This document shows positions 21,578 to 33,396 of a stretch of DNA of 64,000 nt, piece after piece; position 1 is the stretch's first letter, and every line of letters begins with the position of its first letter. The notes below the pieces were generated by a model. That model saw only the letters and a list, made by a program, of their open reading frames with translations. It made no database searches and was not told the origin of the DNA. Location: NCBI GenBank assembly GCA_019915015.1, contig JAHBBC010000037.1:248001-312000 (forward strand). The letters are read 5' to 3'. The DNA is from Auriscalpium vulgare (taxonomy: Eukaryota > Basidiomycota > Agaricomycetes > Russulales > Auriscalpiaceae). A program made the position numbers and the translations under genes.

Positions 21578-23680
21578 TCGAAATGAAAAACCGAAAAGTC
21601 GCGGTGGAATCCCCGCTCGACGGGGAATCAGGCGTATCACCGTGTACCGTGTCGGGAGCCGCCTCGCGCAATGTGTGCCGTTCTCGACTGTTCGCGAAGC
21701 ACTCATCACGATGTCAACAGCGGAGCGCACATTCTTGATGGAACACTTTGGAAAGCCCGACGTTGCGCCACCATTAGTCGTCCTTGACAACATGCAGGCC
21801 CACGATCGGACATACGACGTCAGAATGGGTAGAGATAACAGGATGATCACGGGTACCGGCGGAACATCTGTGCGAATGGAAGACTGCATGGCAGATGCCT
21901 TTGACATCAGACCAATCCAGGCCAATATCGAAAGCGGGGCGCGTCGCAACGTCACGGCAGAGGAGATCCTGGGCAAGGTGGACGAGAAGCACATCAATGA
22001 TATGTTGTGTTACCACTGGGCGGACGTCTTGGTGTGATACGTTCCGAGCCTGGCGCTCTATCGCAGCGAGCTCAGCAAGAAGTTCGAGAGGAACACGACA
22101 AAGCATCAAATCAACAAACAGCGACATACCAAAGTCTTCCTGCTAGGCACGAACAGCGCAAACGAGGCTTCGACGAAGGGCGTCAAGGACGCAATTGCAG
22201 ACTTCTTGCACCAGCTCGGAATTGGGGCATCGACCGTTGGGAAGCGCTTGATCTTCTTCCATGGCGACGGAAAGACTTTCGATGGGATCCACAAGATGAA
22301 GAAGTATGTGTCCGGCAGCCGGAACACGTTCTCCAAGCTACGGTTTGTTCGTCCGGTGCTCGAGATATGGCATACAAAATGGACAGACCTTAGCCGGATA
22401 TGCCGCACACATTGGGGAGGGTCCCACAGCACATCCGATCCCTCGTCGTTGGGCTTCATGGCGAAGGCAATTAATGTCGCGGCACCGACGGACTTCCACA
22501 AGGTGCACTTATACAAGTCCAAGCATCTAATTGATGTCGTCACTCGCGGGCACATATTGCAACGATGGGAGTACGTACCAATGTCATCCGGTGGGAGAAA
22601 AACCCTGACAAGTGTGAGCGCAGGGCACATTTACAGACGAGGGATCTTGTCGAGTACTACCGCATACTGGCAGAGGAGTCGCGCCTACCTACCCTCCATC
22701 TTATCATCCAGGATGCCGCACGCCTGTCTCAGATGTACTCAACGAGCCAGGCCTATGTCCGTGCGCGGGCACCGCCGTCCGACCGAGGGGATGACGCGCC
22801 GCGTGGACCAGCATGGCCGACTCCGCCTGCCCCGAATTCGTCGTCAGCGTTGAGCACGACACCAGCAGAAGCCCGTCGCACGCACCCACAGGCAGATTGG
22901 GTCCTTGCAAATTCGATTTTGCTCCTTCGCGATGGGATCTACTTCCTTGAGGTCTGCCGCGCTGTTGCATTAGGAGAGATTGGGCGCGTCTGGGAAATCT
23001 TCAAGGTCAGCTCACTTTGTGTGAATTGGTATTGTACTGAAACAGAGCAGATCTGGATATTCACCTTTGCTGGCGCGGGGAATACGAACTATACAGCTTA
23101 CCTCATTGAAATGTTCATCAATATCGAGCGCGAGTACCCGAAGGCAACACGCGACGCCCTCTTTAACAACTGGCTTGTGAACCTCGAGGGCAAACCGGGG
23201 CACTTCCATGAACTCGACTTGATGCAGGAACATTTTAATAATTGGCTTGAGGAACACACACAGCACAAGGGCAAACAATTTGATGACCCGTGGTACCGAA
23301 ACGTGCTGTCAATGCATGTTCATCATTTTCTCCATCTTATGTGAGAGTTCGAGGAGGACGTACAGCTAGAAGCGCGGCGCAAAAGCCATACGGAACCCCA
23401 CAAAGACAACAAGCTGCGCGAAGTGATACGAATCTGTCATCAGCACGAATTACACCTGCGCCGAAACGGGCGCGACTTCGGCCATCATGCACAGGATGAC
23501 TTCAGTGTTGGTCATCGCAAGCTCGGGGCAGAGGGGAAGTTAGAGAAGTATATTAAGAGCACATTGGAGGAGTGGCACAACAAAAATACACGTAGTCCCC
23601 TTCCCACGGGCCAGGAGGATGCGTCGACTTATCTCGAGGTCCTCAATCCCTTTCAAGTTGTAGACGATGTAACAGATTAG

Positions 23681-23917
23681 CACTTCCATATGCATAGTAT
23701 TGAACCTCATTTTCAACGCACCTACTACCGCCGATGATGTTTGGACGGACGCTGCGGGCTCGCAGCCATGCTTGTGAGACGCTTGCGCCGTGGGCTTGTT
23801 ATGTCTGCAGACGGCGGGGCCTCATTTTCAGTTACTGGAATAGCGTTGGAAGGCGGCCGCCTGAGACAAGGCAGTGTAGTTAGCTTCTCGTGCGAACTCG
23901 CAGACAACACCGGAAAC
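23681..23917. other. short gap between convergent DUF6589 and RecQ genes
   Basis: 237 bp with no clear signal. A minus-strand frame at 23725-23958 could be an alternative last exon of the helicase gene, but it lacks a domain to support it. Confidence 0.4.
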
Positions 23918-25367
23918 TCACCGTCCAGACGAGCCTTCACCCTCGCGCTGTGGCGCATGCACGGCCTCGCGAGCAGTTCGGGCCGCAGATTTTGCTCCAG
24001 AAAAATAAGTTAAACATGCGGAGGATACAGAACAAAGGCTTACCTTTAGCGTTCCTCTCCCGCGTCGCTTTGGCCTACTGTGCCTTCGCTGCATTTGCCA
24101 GTTGCCGCTCCTCGTCGAACTCCGCATTGGACACCTTCACAACATCAAAAAGTGCATTGAGGTGCAGATCGGCTAGGGGCCAGTCAGCGCAGACTCTGGC
24201 AAGCTCCTCGCGATCGCGTATGTTGTGAAACTGGTCAATTAGCGCACAGTATGTCGTGTCAGGGATGAGGGAAGTGTAGGGAAGGTGGTGCGACCGCGTA
24301 TCATCGTGATTGGCCCATATCAGCATGCAGAAGTTATCGACTTGCTCACGGGCCTCGATCTTCTGCTTGGAGGTGAGCTTTCCGTGCGTCTTTGTTGCAG
24401 TTTTATCCGAGTCAGACTCCTCGCAGGGGAGACCATCCTCCTCGGCATTGGGTGTAGGGGATGCTGGAGGTGAGTCCAGGTTGTCGTCTGAATAGAATCC
24501 CGGAGGTGGTGCTAAGAGGCGAAAGGGAGGGCGCTGAGGGTGATTGTCTGGGAGACGACGCACACAGCTTGAGCACGGAAGCGAGCGACCTGCCGTAAGG
24601 CAAGAAGTCAGAGCGTGTGAAGGCGGCACTGGGCCAGCGAACAACCGGTTGAATTCTGCCTCGAGGCAGAATCCCTTCGCGTGACACAGCACGAGCCGAT
24701 CAAGGTCGCCTTCATCCCCGTCTGACGTCCCTTTTGAAGGCTTTGGCGCGTTTGATGCGTGGTTGACCTTTGAACGCGATGGCTGGAGTGGTGGCAGCTG
24801 CGTATGCGATGGAGGTAAGACATATGTATCCATGTCCTCGTCCATGTACTCATCGTCACTGCCGTCGTCGCCGTGGAGCTTGTCGTATTCGTCCGCGACG
24901 CGTGCAATGTATGTCTGCTCGACGTAGGTCATTCCTAGGGCAATCAACTTGAAGTCTCGACCTGCACGTCCGTTCTGCTGCCGAATAGCCTCCGCCGACT
25001 CCGGGAGACCCGCGTTCAAGGAGATCTCGACGTGTCGCAGGTCCACACCGAGCCCGAACTTGACAGTCGCGACGACGATGTACGTTTCAGGATCCTCGCG
25101 GAAGTCCTTCAAGGTTTGCGCGTTCTCCCGAAGATCCTCTGCGCGCTCCCTTTTCCGGAGGTTCGTGTCGTCGGTTAGACCATTATACACGCGTACATGA
25201 CGCTCACGAGTTGCCAGAGGAAGCAGGCGTCGAAGATACGTTGCAAGTCGCCAGCAAAGCTCGAAATCTTTGCAGTAGATGAGTGTCTTCTTGCGACAGG
25301 GTGCCAGCCACGCGAAGTCGGGGAACTCGCCGCCTCCGAGGCCGTGATGCAGTGTCTTGAAGACCGT
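23918..25367 (-). pseudogene. RecQ-like helicase, C-terminal part
   Basis: From 25367 downward the minus strand continues the helicase interrupted at 34873. Motifs: FAWLAPCRKKTLIYCKDFE (motif IV region), IVVATVKFGLGVDLRHVE (motif V) and IRQQNGRAGRDFKLI (motif VI, QxxGRAGRD). An acidic linker and a Cys-containing tail follow (PCSSCVRR). A TAG at 24075-24077 ends the long frame. Beyond it the same frame continues for about 10 codons to a plausible donor (exon end 24044) and a further exon, 23994-23918, so the TAG may be a CAG-to-TAG nonsense change. Gypsy-1 separates this half from the ATPase half. Confidence 0.8.
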
Positions 25368-26852
25368 TGATACACCTGCTACGCGTGTGGCTACTGTTTG
25401 CGCATTTTCGATGCACTGTGGCACTCGCACAGTGGCTCCGACCGTCGCCATGCATCCCCGACTCTATCGTTCCCGTCGACACACTCGCACAACAGCTAGC
25501 GCTGTAGCTGTCCGCGCAATCGTTCGCTGCAGTTCGCCGACGCTCGCTCACACTCGCACCCAACATCGCAGCCTCGCCCGAGCATCGCTACACATTTGCA
25601 CCATTCGCCTGAGCCAGCCACGTCATTGCCGAGGTCGCCCGACTCGCCCGAGCTTCTAGAGCAGTCCATCAACCGCATAGTCTGTCGGATCTTGGCCATG
25701 TCTCACATCAATTAGCCCACATCGCCGAAGCCAGAGCCATGAGATAACGACCCCGTCCACGTCGTCGCAGCCGTTCGCCGGCGCTTGCCTGTACTCAGCG
25801 GACACAGCTGCACATGCCCGACCTCCCAGCGACTCAGAGATGCGGCGCAGACTCCCAGACCATCGAGCTATTGCCCAGCGACATCGGAGACGATCCCCGA
25901 GCCCGAGACACCAGCGGACCGGATCATCAACCACTCCTGATGCATCGCTGTCGCATCCCGAGCATCCCGGAGGTTTCGCCGAAGATAGCATCATAGTTGC
26001 GCCTAGACCGTCGCGATACTGTCCCCTCATGTTCCAGCCGTTCACCGATGTTTGCCTATGTTCAGCGAGCTCAGATACACGTCTAGGGTCTCTCAGCAAC
26101 TCGCCAACGATACAGTGACTCGCTGAACATCGAGATATCTCTCAGCAACGCAGGAGACAGTGCCCAAGCCCGAGCCATCAGTGATCCGGATCAACAACCA
26201 CTTTTGATGCGTCGCTGATGCTCCCCGAGCGTCTCGGAGACCTTGCTGGAGATATCTCCGCTTTTGTGTCTAGGCCTTTGATATCTCTTCTCTCTCATTC
26301 GCTATAATTCGCCGATGCTTCGCACGGCTTCGCTGACTGCATCGCATGACTCGTGTAGCTACTCCGACGCATTTTCCCATGTATAAGTGTAGCTAGCAGT
26401 GTCTGCATGCAATAGGAACTTCTCCCCCAGAGACAGCACCTCAAACCTCGAGAACTATCGTCTTTCACCTTCGCAGCGCATCGTTTAGCCCTTTTATCGA
26501 CATCGACATCGCATTCACCTTCGCAGCGCATCGTTTACGCACTTGCATATTGAGAACCTTCGCCCTACCGTCGCCCATCGTCGCCCATCGTCACCCAGCG
26601 TCGCCTATCGCCCCCGACCTTCGCCCTACCTCCCCGACTCTCGCTACGCCACCCCAAGCCTTGTATTGCCGCCCACACCTTTGCCGACACTCCCCCTCAT
26701 CCCCCGTCGCTCGCTACACTTCCCCAGTGACAGCTGCGACTCTCCGAGCCCCCTGGTAGACCTGGGACACGCCCCCCAACTAAAACAGTACTACTCGACG
26801 AGCAGGGTTTGGTTTTGTCATCTGACCGCCTGTCTGACGAGTTTGGTCATCA
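25368..26852 (+). repeat. Gypsy-1 5' LTR (1485 bp)
   Basis: Near-identical to 33397-34872. It has an extra 10-bp unit CGTCGCCCAT near 26575. Confidence 0.9.
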
Positions 26853-26856
26853 TTTG

Positions 26857-26875
26857 TGGAGCCCACCGCGAGGGG
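26857..26875 (+). promoter_or_regulatory. Gypsy-1 primer binding site
   Basis: TGGAGCCCACCGCGAGGGG lies 4 bp inside the 5' LTR. TGG is the expected complement of a tRNA 3' CCA. The identical sequence is present in Gypsy-2, so both use the same primer, but which tRNA cannot be decided here. Confidence 0.6.
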
Positions 26876-27317
26876 CACTACCAGAATTCTTCCAGGACGC
26901 TCATCCTCGACTCCTCCCTCTCGTCGACATCGCTATCCGACTCGTGTCTCGTCGCTCGCAGAGGAGCTACGTGAATCGTTCGTCGTTTGGCCCCCCAGTC
27001 CAGGAGAGCTCTTTTCCTCCGTTCCCAGTCCTTTTGCAACCCACAACAACCTCTCCGACGTCTCGCACAGCGACAGCGAGGTTCAGCAAATTTTAGGAGA
27101 CCTTTCACCGTTCCCTGGAGCCGCTACACCATCGCCTTTGCATCGTCCGCAATCGCATCGCACACCCGATCGCACACCCCCGTCGCCGTCGCCACAGCCG
27201 TTATCGCCACCTCGTAATCTCACCGATCGCCTTGCATCACGTCCGACATCGTCTATCGTCAATCCACTCCCTACAACTGCCCTACCCACTCCAGTCAATC
27301 CCCTACCTCGTTGCATC

Positions 27318-29501
27318 ATGGCTACTCCCGCTATGCCCGCCCGTGGTGATCGCACCGCTCCGACGTTTACACCCGAACAACCCCGATCGATTAGGCGATT
27401 TTTCGCCGACCTCGAGATTCTATTTCTGCGCTGCACTATAGCCGACGACGATGCGAAGAAGAAATGGGCGCAGAGCTATGTCCCAATTGAAGTCGCCGAC
27501 CTTTTCGATGCTATGTCCGAGTTTACGGACGCGACCAAGACGTACAAGGACTTCAAGGAAGCCGTCGCAAAGCTCTACCCAGGTGCTAGTGAAGACAAGG
27601 CATACTCTGTCGCCGATCTCGAGCGCTTGGTCGCTGACCGCCATCGGAGAGGCATCGCGACAATCGAAGAGTTTGCTGCGTTCCATCGAGACTTCCTAGC
27701 CATCTCCAGCTACCTCATCCGCCATCGCCGACTCTCCGACCTGCAGCAACAGCGCGAGTTTGTTCGTGCATTCCCACCCGAGCTCTGGAAGTTTGTCCAC
27801 GCTCGCTTGCAGATCAAGAAACCAGATCACGAGCCTGAGGACCCGTATCTCGTCGCAGACGTTAAGGATGCAGCCAATTATGTTCTCCATGACACAGCAG
27901 CCCCGTCCGTGCACACCGACTCGACCAGCATCGCCAGTTCGTCGCTAGCATCAGCTCCAGCGATCAAGACCGAGGAGCTACTCGCTACGCTCGTCCGATC
28001 GCTCACGCAAGCAGTCCAGGCGAACGCTATCGCTCCAGCGACGTCCACCACGAATTCGCCCGCGCCCACCGACGCTCCTCGTCGAGACAATCGCTGCCAT
28101 TACTGTGGCATCGCCGAGCATCGTATAGTGCAATGCCCCACCGTCGACGAAGACATTCGCACAGGATATGTCAAGCGCAATCATGAAGGTCGTGTTATCC
28201 TAGCCAGCGGTGCCTTCGTTCCGACCTCGATTGTCGGCAGCTATCTTCGTGAACGTGTTATGGAATGGCACAGGCGAAACCCAGGCCAGCGCGCCCAAGC
28301 GCAGATGATGATCGCCATCGAACCACTATCGACGTTTACGCTGTCCACCGACGATCGCATCGCTGCTCTCGAAGCTGAGCTGTCTGCACTGCGAGGCTCA
28401 CGCGAGTCGTACAAGCTGGTCTTCGACGGCGTTGAAGTGCCCTCTCGTCGACCTGCGGCCGCAAAGCCTGCGCAAGTCCCAGCAGCTGCCCGAGATACTC
28501 GCGCCCCATCCCCGAGAAACATGCCGCAAGTTCCCCGAGCACCAGTGCACCCTTTCGCCGAAGCACGCGACGCTACTACAGCCCCAGTCAAGCCTCGTTT
28601 CGTCCCAGCGGATCCGCCTAGACCACCGGCAAACGCTCGCGACGGTGCATACAAGACAAACGCGCCGGTACACAAGGCAGAGATCGCAGACAATGTCTTC
28701 GCCCGCTCGATGAAAGCCAGTTCGATTACGCTCACACCCGAGGAGCTCCTATCGCTTTCGCCAGAGGTTCGCGCCAAGTACCGCAACGTCGTAACGCCCC
28801 GCCGATCAGCAAACGAGCAAGTCACGTACACTATGTCCACTTTCGACGAAGTCGCAGAAGCTGTCGTCTCGCCCGAGGCAGCTATCGCAGAAGCTGAAGC
28901 CAGGACCTTTGCCAACTTCGTCCCCGCTCCTCGCGTCATCGCACCCGATCGCAGCAACCCTCCGCCTGGTGTTTTAGTCCTCGACGACCCGTACGAATCA
29001 TATCTAATGGATCTCTCGCCTGAGGAGGAGCCAAAGACCCTCACAGTCGCCCGAGAATCGGCAGCGCTTCGCTCGATTGACGCGATCATCGACAACAAGG
29101 ATACAGTTGAATGTTTGCTGGACCCAGGCTCGCAGATCATATCTATGTCTGAGGAAATTTGCCATCATCTCGGTCTCGCCTACGACCCCTCGATTCGCAT
29201 TCGCGTTCAAAGTGCCAATACACATTTCGACAGCTCGCTTGGTTTAGCTCGCAACGTCCCAGTCAAAATAGCGAACATCACCATCTATTTGCAGATACAT
29301 GTCATCCGCAACGTCGCCTATGACATCCTACTTGGTCGCCCATTCGACGCGTTGACAGAGAGCATCGTGCGCAACTTCAAGAATGAAGATCAGACGATTA
29401 CCTTGCGTTGCCCGAACTCGACGAGCGTGACGACCGTGCCTACGTTCGCCCGAGGGAAGCATCGATTTCGAGTCCCTGCTGAGACAATATTCACTGCTTG
29501 A
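27318..29501 (+). CDS. gag: Gypsy-1 Gag-protease polyprotein
   Basis: The frame is open from the primer binding site (about 26856), but the first ATG is at 27318 (MATPAMPARGDRTAPTF). The capsid-like part starts with RSIRRFFADLEILFLRC. A CCHC knuckle CHYCGIAEHRIVQC lies at 28095-28136. An aspartic protease follows at about 29110-29350: CLLDPGSQIISMSEE and YDILLGRPFDAL, with DPGS in place of the usual D(S/T)G. It ends at TGA 29501, in a different frame from pol. Gypsy-2 has the same order and motifs. Confidence 0.8.
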   Translation: MATPAMPARGDRTAPTFTPEQPRSIRRFFADLEILFLRCTIADDDAKKKWAQSYVPIEVADLFDAMSEFTDATKTYKDFKEAVAKLYPGASEDKAYSVADLERLVADRHRRGIATIEEFAAFHRDFLAISSYLIRHRRLSDLQQQREFVRAFPPELWKFVHARLQIKKPDHEPEDPYLVADVKDAANYVLHDTAAPSVHTDSTSIASSSLASAPAIKTEELLATLVRSLTQAVQANAIAPATSTTNSPAPTDAPRRDNRCHYCGIAEHRIVQCPTVDEDIRTGYVKRNHEGRVILASGAFVPTSIVGSYLRERVMEWHRRNPGQRAQAQMMIAIEPLSTFTLSTDDRIAALEAELSALRGSRESYKLVFDGVEVPSRRPAAAKPAQVPAAARDTRAPSPRNMPQVPRAPVHPFAEARDATTAPVKPRFVPADPPRPPANARDGAYKTNAPVHKAEIADNVFARSMKASSITLTPEELLSLSPEVRAKYRNVVTPRRSANEQVTYTMSTFDEVAEAVVSPEAAIAEAEARTFANFVPAPRVIAPDRSNPPPGVLVLDDPYESYLMDLSPEEEPKTLTVARESAALRSIDAIIDNKDTVECLLDPGSQIISMSEEICHHLGLAYDPSIRIRVQSANTHFDSSLGLARNVPVKIANITIYLQIHVIRNVAYDILLGRPFDALTESIVRNFKNEDQTITLRCPNSTSVTTVPTFARGKHRFRVPAETIFTA

Positions 29502-32500
29502 ACATCTCGCCGACGGAGAAGAAGTCGCCCTCATTCTAGAAGGCGACGATCAAAATGTCCGCGCTATCGCATATACCACACTCGACTCGGCGGACGAGTC
29601 TTCGCTTCAATTCGCCTATTTGACCGCTTCCGACGCTCGCTCTTTACTCCCCGATCATGCTATGCCTTCCTCTTTCACTCTATTATTTCCCGATTCCGCC
29701 CCGACTATTGCCGCAACTTGCCCGACGTTCCCTACCGCTTCTAAGCCAAATATTTGTTCGCACACTTTGCCTGAGTTCTCGCCCGATACCCCCGACCTCC
29801 CAACTCGCTCCACGTTCGCCAAGCGCAAGTAAAAACCTGTCTCGCAGAAGGTCAAGCCGATCCTAGGTTCAGTCGCAGAAGAATTTCGCATCATCCGAGA
29901 CATCAAAGGAGACCCGCTCGCATCGCTACCTTATCTCCCGACGCATCCGACGCCGTTTACTCCCACAGGACGCTACACACAAGAACGCAAGGACACTGTC
30001 GATCGCCAAGACTGCTATGCGTTCCTACAGCCAGCTGAACGCAACCTGCTTCACCATGTCATCGCAGTGCACAACGACGCATTTGCCTGGGACGACACTG
30101 AGCGAGGCAGCTTCAAGCAAGAGTTCTTTCCACCTGTACAGATCCCTGTTGTCCCGCACACGCCGTGGGTACAGCGAAATATTCCGATTCCACCTGGCAT
30201 TTACAAGGAAGTCTGTGCACTCATTCGTCGCAAGATGGATGCGGGCACCTACGAGCCTTCGAACTCATCCTATCGCTCTCGCTGGTTTTGTGTCGCAAAG
30301 AAAGACGGAAAGTCGCTGCGAATCGTACACAGTCTCGAGCCTCTCAACGCAGTCACAATCGCACACTCTGGAGTCCCCCCGACGCCCGAGCATCTCGCCG
30401 AACAGTTTGGTGGTCGCGCATGCGGAGGAATCCTCGATTTATACGTTGGCTACGACGAGCGACTTATCGACGAACGCTCTCGAGATTTCACGACGTTCCA
30501 GACGCCCTTTGGAGCCCAACGACTTGTCACCCTTCCGATGGGTTGGACGAACTCAGTGCCTATTTTTCACGACGATGTCACGCATATTCTGCAGCCCGAG
30601 ATACCAGCGATTACAGTCCCCTACATCGACGACGTACCACTCAAAGGACCTGCAACCGAGTACCCCGACGAAAATGGCATCGCTGAAGCTATCCCCGAGA
30701 ACGCAGGGATTCGCCGATTTGTCTGGGAGCATTTCCAGAACGTCAATCGCATATTGCAGCGCATGAAGTACTCTGGAGGAACGTTCTCTGGAACCAAGTT
30801 GATCCTCATCAGCCGCGAGTTCACCGTTCTAGGACATCGATGCACACCAGAAGGACGTCGCCCCGACGACTCGACCGTCTCAGTGATCCGCAACTGGGGC
30901 CCTTGTAAAGACCTCTCGGACGTTCGCGCATTCCTAGGAACCATCGGAGTTTGTCGCATATTCATTGATTCGTTCGCCAAACGCGCACACGTCTTGACGC
31001 ATCTCACTCGCAAAGGTGTCCCGTTCGAGTTCGGACCGCAGCACATAGCAGCGCAAGAGGATCTCAAAGCAGCTTTATTAGCATCGCCAGCACTGCGCGC
31101 TATTGATTACGAGTCGCCCGACCCCGTTATCCTCGCTGTTGATTCGTCCTACATCGCTATCGGGTATATCTTAGCTCAAGACGTCGAGACACCCAAAAGG
31201 AAGATTCGCTATGTCAATCGTTTCGGGTCGATCACGCTGAACGACCGAGAGCGTCGCTTCTCTCAGCCTAAACTCGAGATCTATGGCTTATTTCGCTCTC
31301 TGCGCACACTCCGTCTTTATTTAATCGGTGTCCGCAACCTGATAGTTGAAGTCGACGCGACTGCGATTAAGGGAATGCTCAAGAATCCCGACCTCGTCCC
31401 CAGCGCCAGCATCAACCGATGGATTCTCGCTATCATTACTTTCCACTTTGTCCTCCGCCATGTACCAGGTATCAGCCATGGCCCCGACGGTCTCTCGAGA
31501 CATCGCGATGAATCGCCCAAGCAGTCCGAGCACGACAACGACTTCGACGACTGGCTAGACAATGTACACGGCTTCCTTCATATAATTTATCCCTCGCCTT
31601 CAGCCTTTCGATCGCGCATACTCGCCCCGCCCACCCACCCTTCGCCAATACTCGCTACGCTCTCGCAGACCGAGGACAGTCCTGAAATCAGTGAGGGGGA
31701 GGTGCCCGAGCTCAGCTACGACGACGTCCCTCGCTCCGACTCAGCGAAAGCCCATGACAAGCGCGTACTAGCAGTCCACGATTGGCACGAGAACCCAGTA
31801 CGCCCAGCTCAGATGTCCGAGGCAGAATTAGCAACATTCATCCGCTACGCGACTCGCTTTTTCATCGACGACACTCGCCTATGGCGCCGCAGTCCCGACG
31901 GTGCACACAAGCTCGTAATTCAGCCAGCCAGTCGACTCAGAGTACTCGCAGAATGTCACGATCAAGCTGGACATCGCGGAATCTTCGCTACAAAATCGCT
32001 CATACAGGAACGCTTCTGGTGGCCGGCGTCCGAGGCCGACATCATGTGGTACGTTCGCAGCTGCCTCATCTGCCAGCAACGCCAAAAGCGACAAGTTCTT
32101 ATGCGCCCGACCGTCGCACCGCCTGCCGCACTCTTTGCCAAGATCTACGTCGACACTATGCATATGCCGCCCTCGAATGGCTATCGCTACATCGTTCAAG
32201 GTCGCTGTTCGCTCACGCACTACCCCGAGTTTCGCCTATTGCGACGCGAGACAGCCAAAGCCATCGCAGACTGGGTCTTTGAAGATATCCTATGTCGCTG
32301 GGGTTCGCTCAGCGAGATTGTTACAGACAACGGCGGTCCATTTGTCAAAGCTCTCGACTACCTATCGAAGAAGTACAACGTCCGACATATTCGCATCAGT
32401 GGCTACAACTCCCGAGCAAATGGAATCGTAGAACGTGCACATTTCGACGTACGACAAGCCCTATACAAGTCCTGTGACGGAGAACAGAATCGCTGGTCGA

Positions 32501-33153
32501 CAGCGACGCACACTGTTTTCTGGTCCGAGCGACTGACGACTCGCCGTCGCATGGGTTGCTCGCCCTACTTCGCTGTTACAGGCTGCCACCCGCTGATTCC
32601 ACTCGACATCTCAGAGGCGACGTACCTTCTTCCTGCACCAACATCGATCCTCTCGACCACCGATCTCATCGCGCGCCGCGCTATAGCACTGCAGAAACGA
32701 CATGAACACGTCGCAGAACTTCGCTCAACAGTCTATGAACATCGGCTTGCCGCCGCGAAACGTTTTGAGCAAGAACACGCCGCTACCATCCGAGATTTCG
32801 ACTTCAAGCGAGGAGCGCTAGTGCTTATTCGTCACACAGCAATCGAGAAGTCGTTGAACCGCAAGATGCGCGCTCGGTACCTTGGTCCGCTCGTAGTCAT
32901 ATCAAGGAACCGTGGAGGTGCCTATCTTGTCGCCGAGCTCGACGGTTCTGTTTTTGATCGCCCTATAGCAGCCTTCAGAGTCGTCCCATTCTTTGCACGC
33001 AAGGAGATTAAGCTCAGTCTCGACGCTATCGACATAGACACAGCCCGACTTCGTGACCTCGAAGCCTCGCAGTCCCTAGGAGATGACGACGATCTTGAAA
33101 CGCTACCAATCGCCGAAAACGACGGGCCCGATCATGCACAAGTTGAAGACTAG
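29502..33153 (+). pseudogene. pol: Gypsy-1 Pol polyprotein with a nonsense codon
   Basis: The pol frame is open from just before the gag stop, apart from TAA at 29830-29832. Gypsy-2 has a Tyr codon at the matching place (KKKYKP). After the stop: reverse transcriptase with SRWFCVAKKDGKSLRIVHSL and VPYIDDVPLKGP (active-site IDD, near 30618), an RNase H-like region with ILAVDSSYIAIGYIL, the integrase zinc motif (HDQAGHRG, then SCLICQQRQ), and a DDE core with YVDTMHMP, TDNGGPF and NGIVERAHFDVRQ. The single stop near the N-terminus makes this copy probably non-autonomous although the rest is well kept. Confidence 0.8.
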
Positions 33154-33382
33154 GCACCAGGCAAACATCGCCAGGATACCCTTTAGTTCCCTCTATCTGT
33201 TTCACCCTTTTCCCAGTTCATTTTGTTTATCTCACTATTCCAGAGACCAAGAAGGGACATTTTACCTATGTGATTACTTCTCCTATGCCTTCCATTTTTG
33301 CTCCGTGTCATCGCCACACTCCCCCGAGATTTAGGACGCACTCGCCAACGGCATACGCAATGACCGAGGACGGTCAAGACTT

Positions 33383-33396
33383 CAGTGAGGAGGAGA
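33383..33396 (+). promoter_or_regulatory. Gypsy-1 polypurine tract
   Basis: CAGTGAGGAGGAGA abuts the 3' LTR start. A similar run, TCAGTGAGGGGGAGG, occurs inside pol at 31688-31702 and could be a central tract. Confidence 0.55.

Larger units (their letters stand above)
20139..21639 (-). repeat. solo-LTR-like insertion in the DUF6589 gene
   Basis: A 1.5 kb non-coding block interrupts the DUF6589 reading. Read on the minus strand it starts TGATACGCCTGATTCC, close to the TGATACACCTGC start of the Gypsy-1 LTR, and ends GCACAACA. The 4-bp flanks GCGT and CCGT agree at three positions; an alternative is a GTACCG duplication. The length equals that of a Gypsy-1-type LTR, but the sequence is otherwise different, so it would be a related family. 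The ends are uncertain. Confidence 0.5.
18897..23680 (+). pseudogene. DUF6589-family gene, broken by two nonsense codons and an LTR insertion
   Basis: Exon 1 is 18897-18968 (MPRKKPDADTLCHDCKKKR), exon 2 is 19017-19647, and exon 3 starts at 19698 and runs to about 20100. The reading then resumes after a 1.5 kb insertion at about 21660. DUF6589 hallmarks follow: VVLDNMQAHDRTYDVRMGRD, LIFFHGDGKTFDGIHKMKKY, RPVLEIWHTKWTDLSRI, IFTFAGAGNTNY, and NWLVNLEGKPGH with LMQEHFN. Conserved acidic residues in LDN, GDG and QEH could form a DDE-like triad (inference). In-frame TGA codons stand at 22035-22037 and 23342-23344; the frame continues across both, and each fits CGA to TGA. An intron at about 23007-23051 is likely. 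It ends at TAG 23680, 237 bp from the RecQ 3' end. Confidence 0.8.

Noticed and set aside
20100..21660. A 1.5 kb intron of the DUF6589 gene
   Set aside because: All other introns in the window are about 45-70 nt, no acceptor gives a frame-consistent join, and the block has LTR-like ends and a minisatellite.
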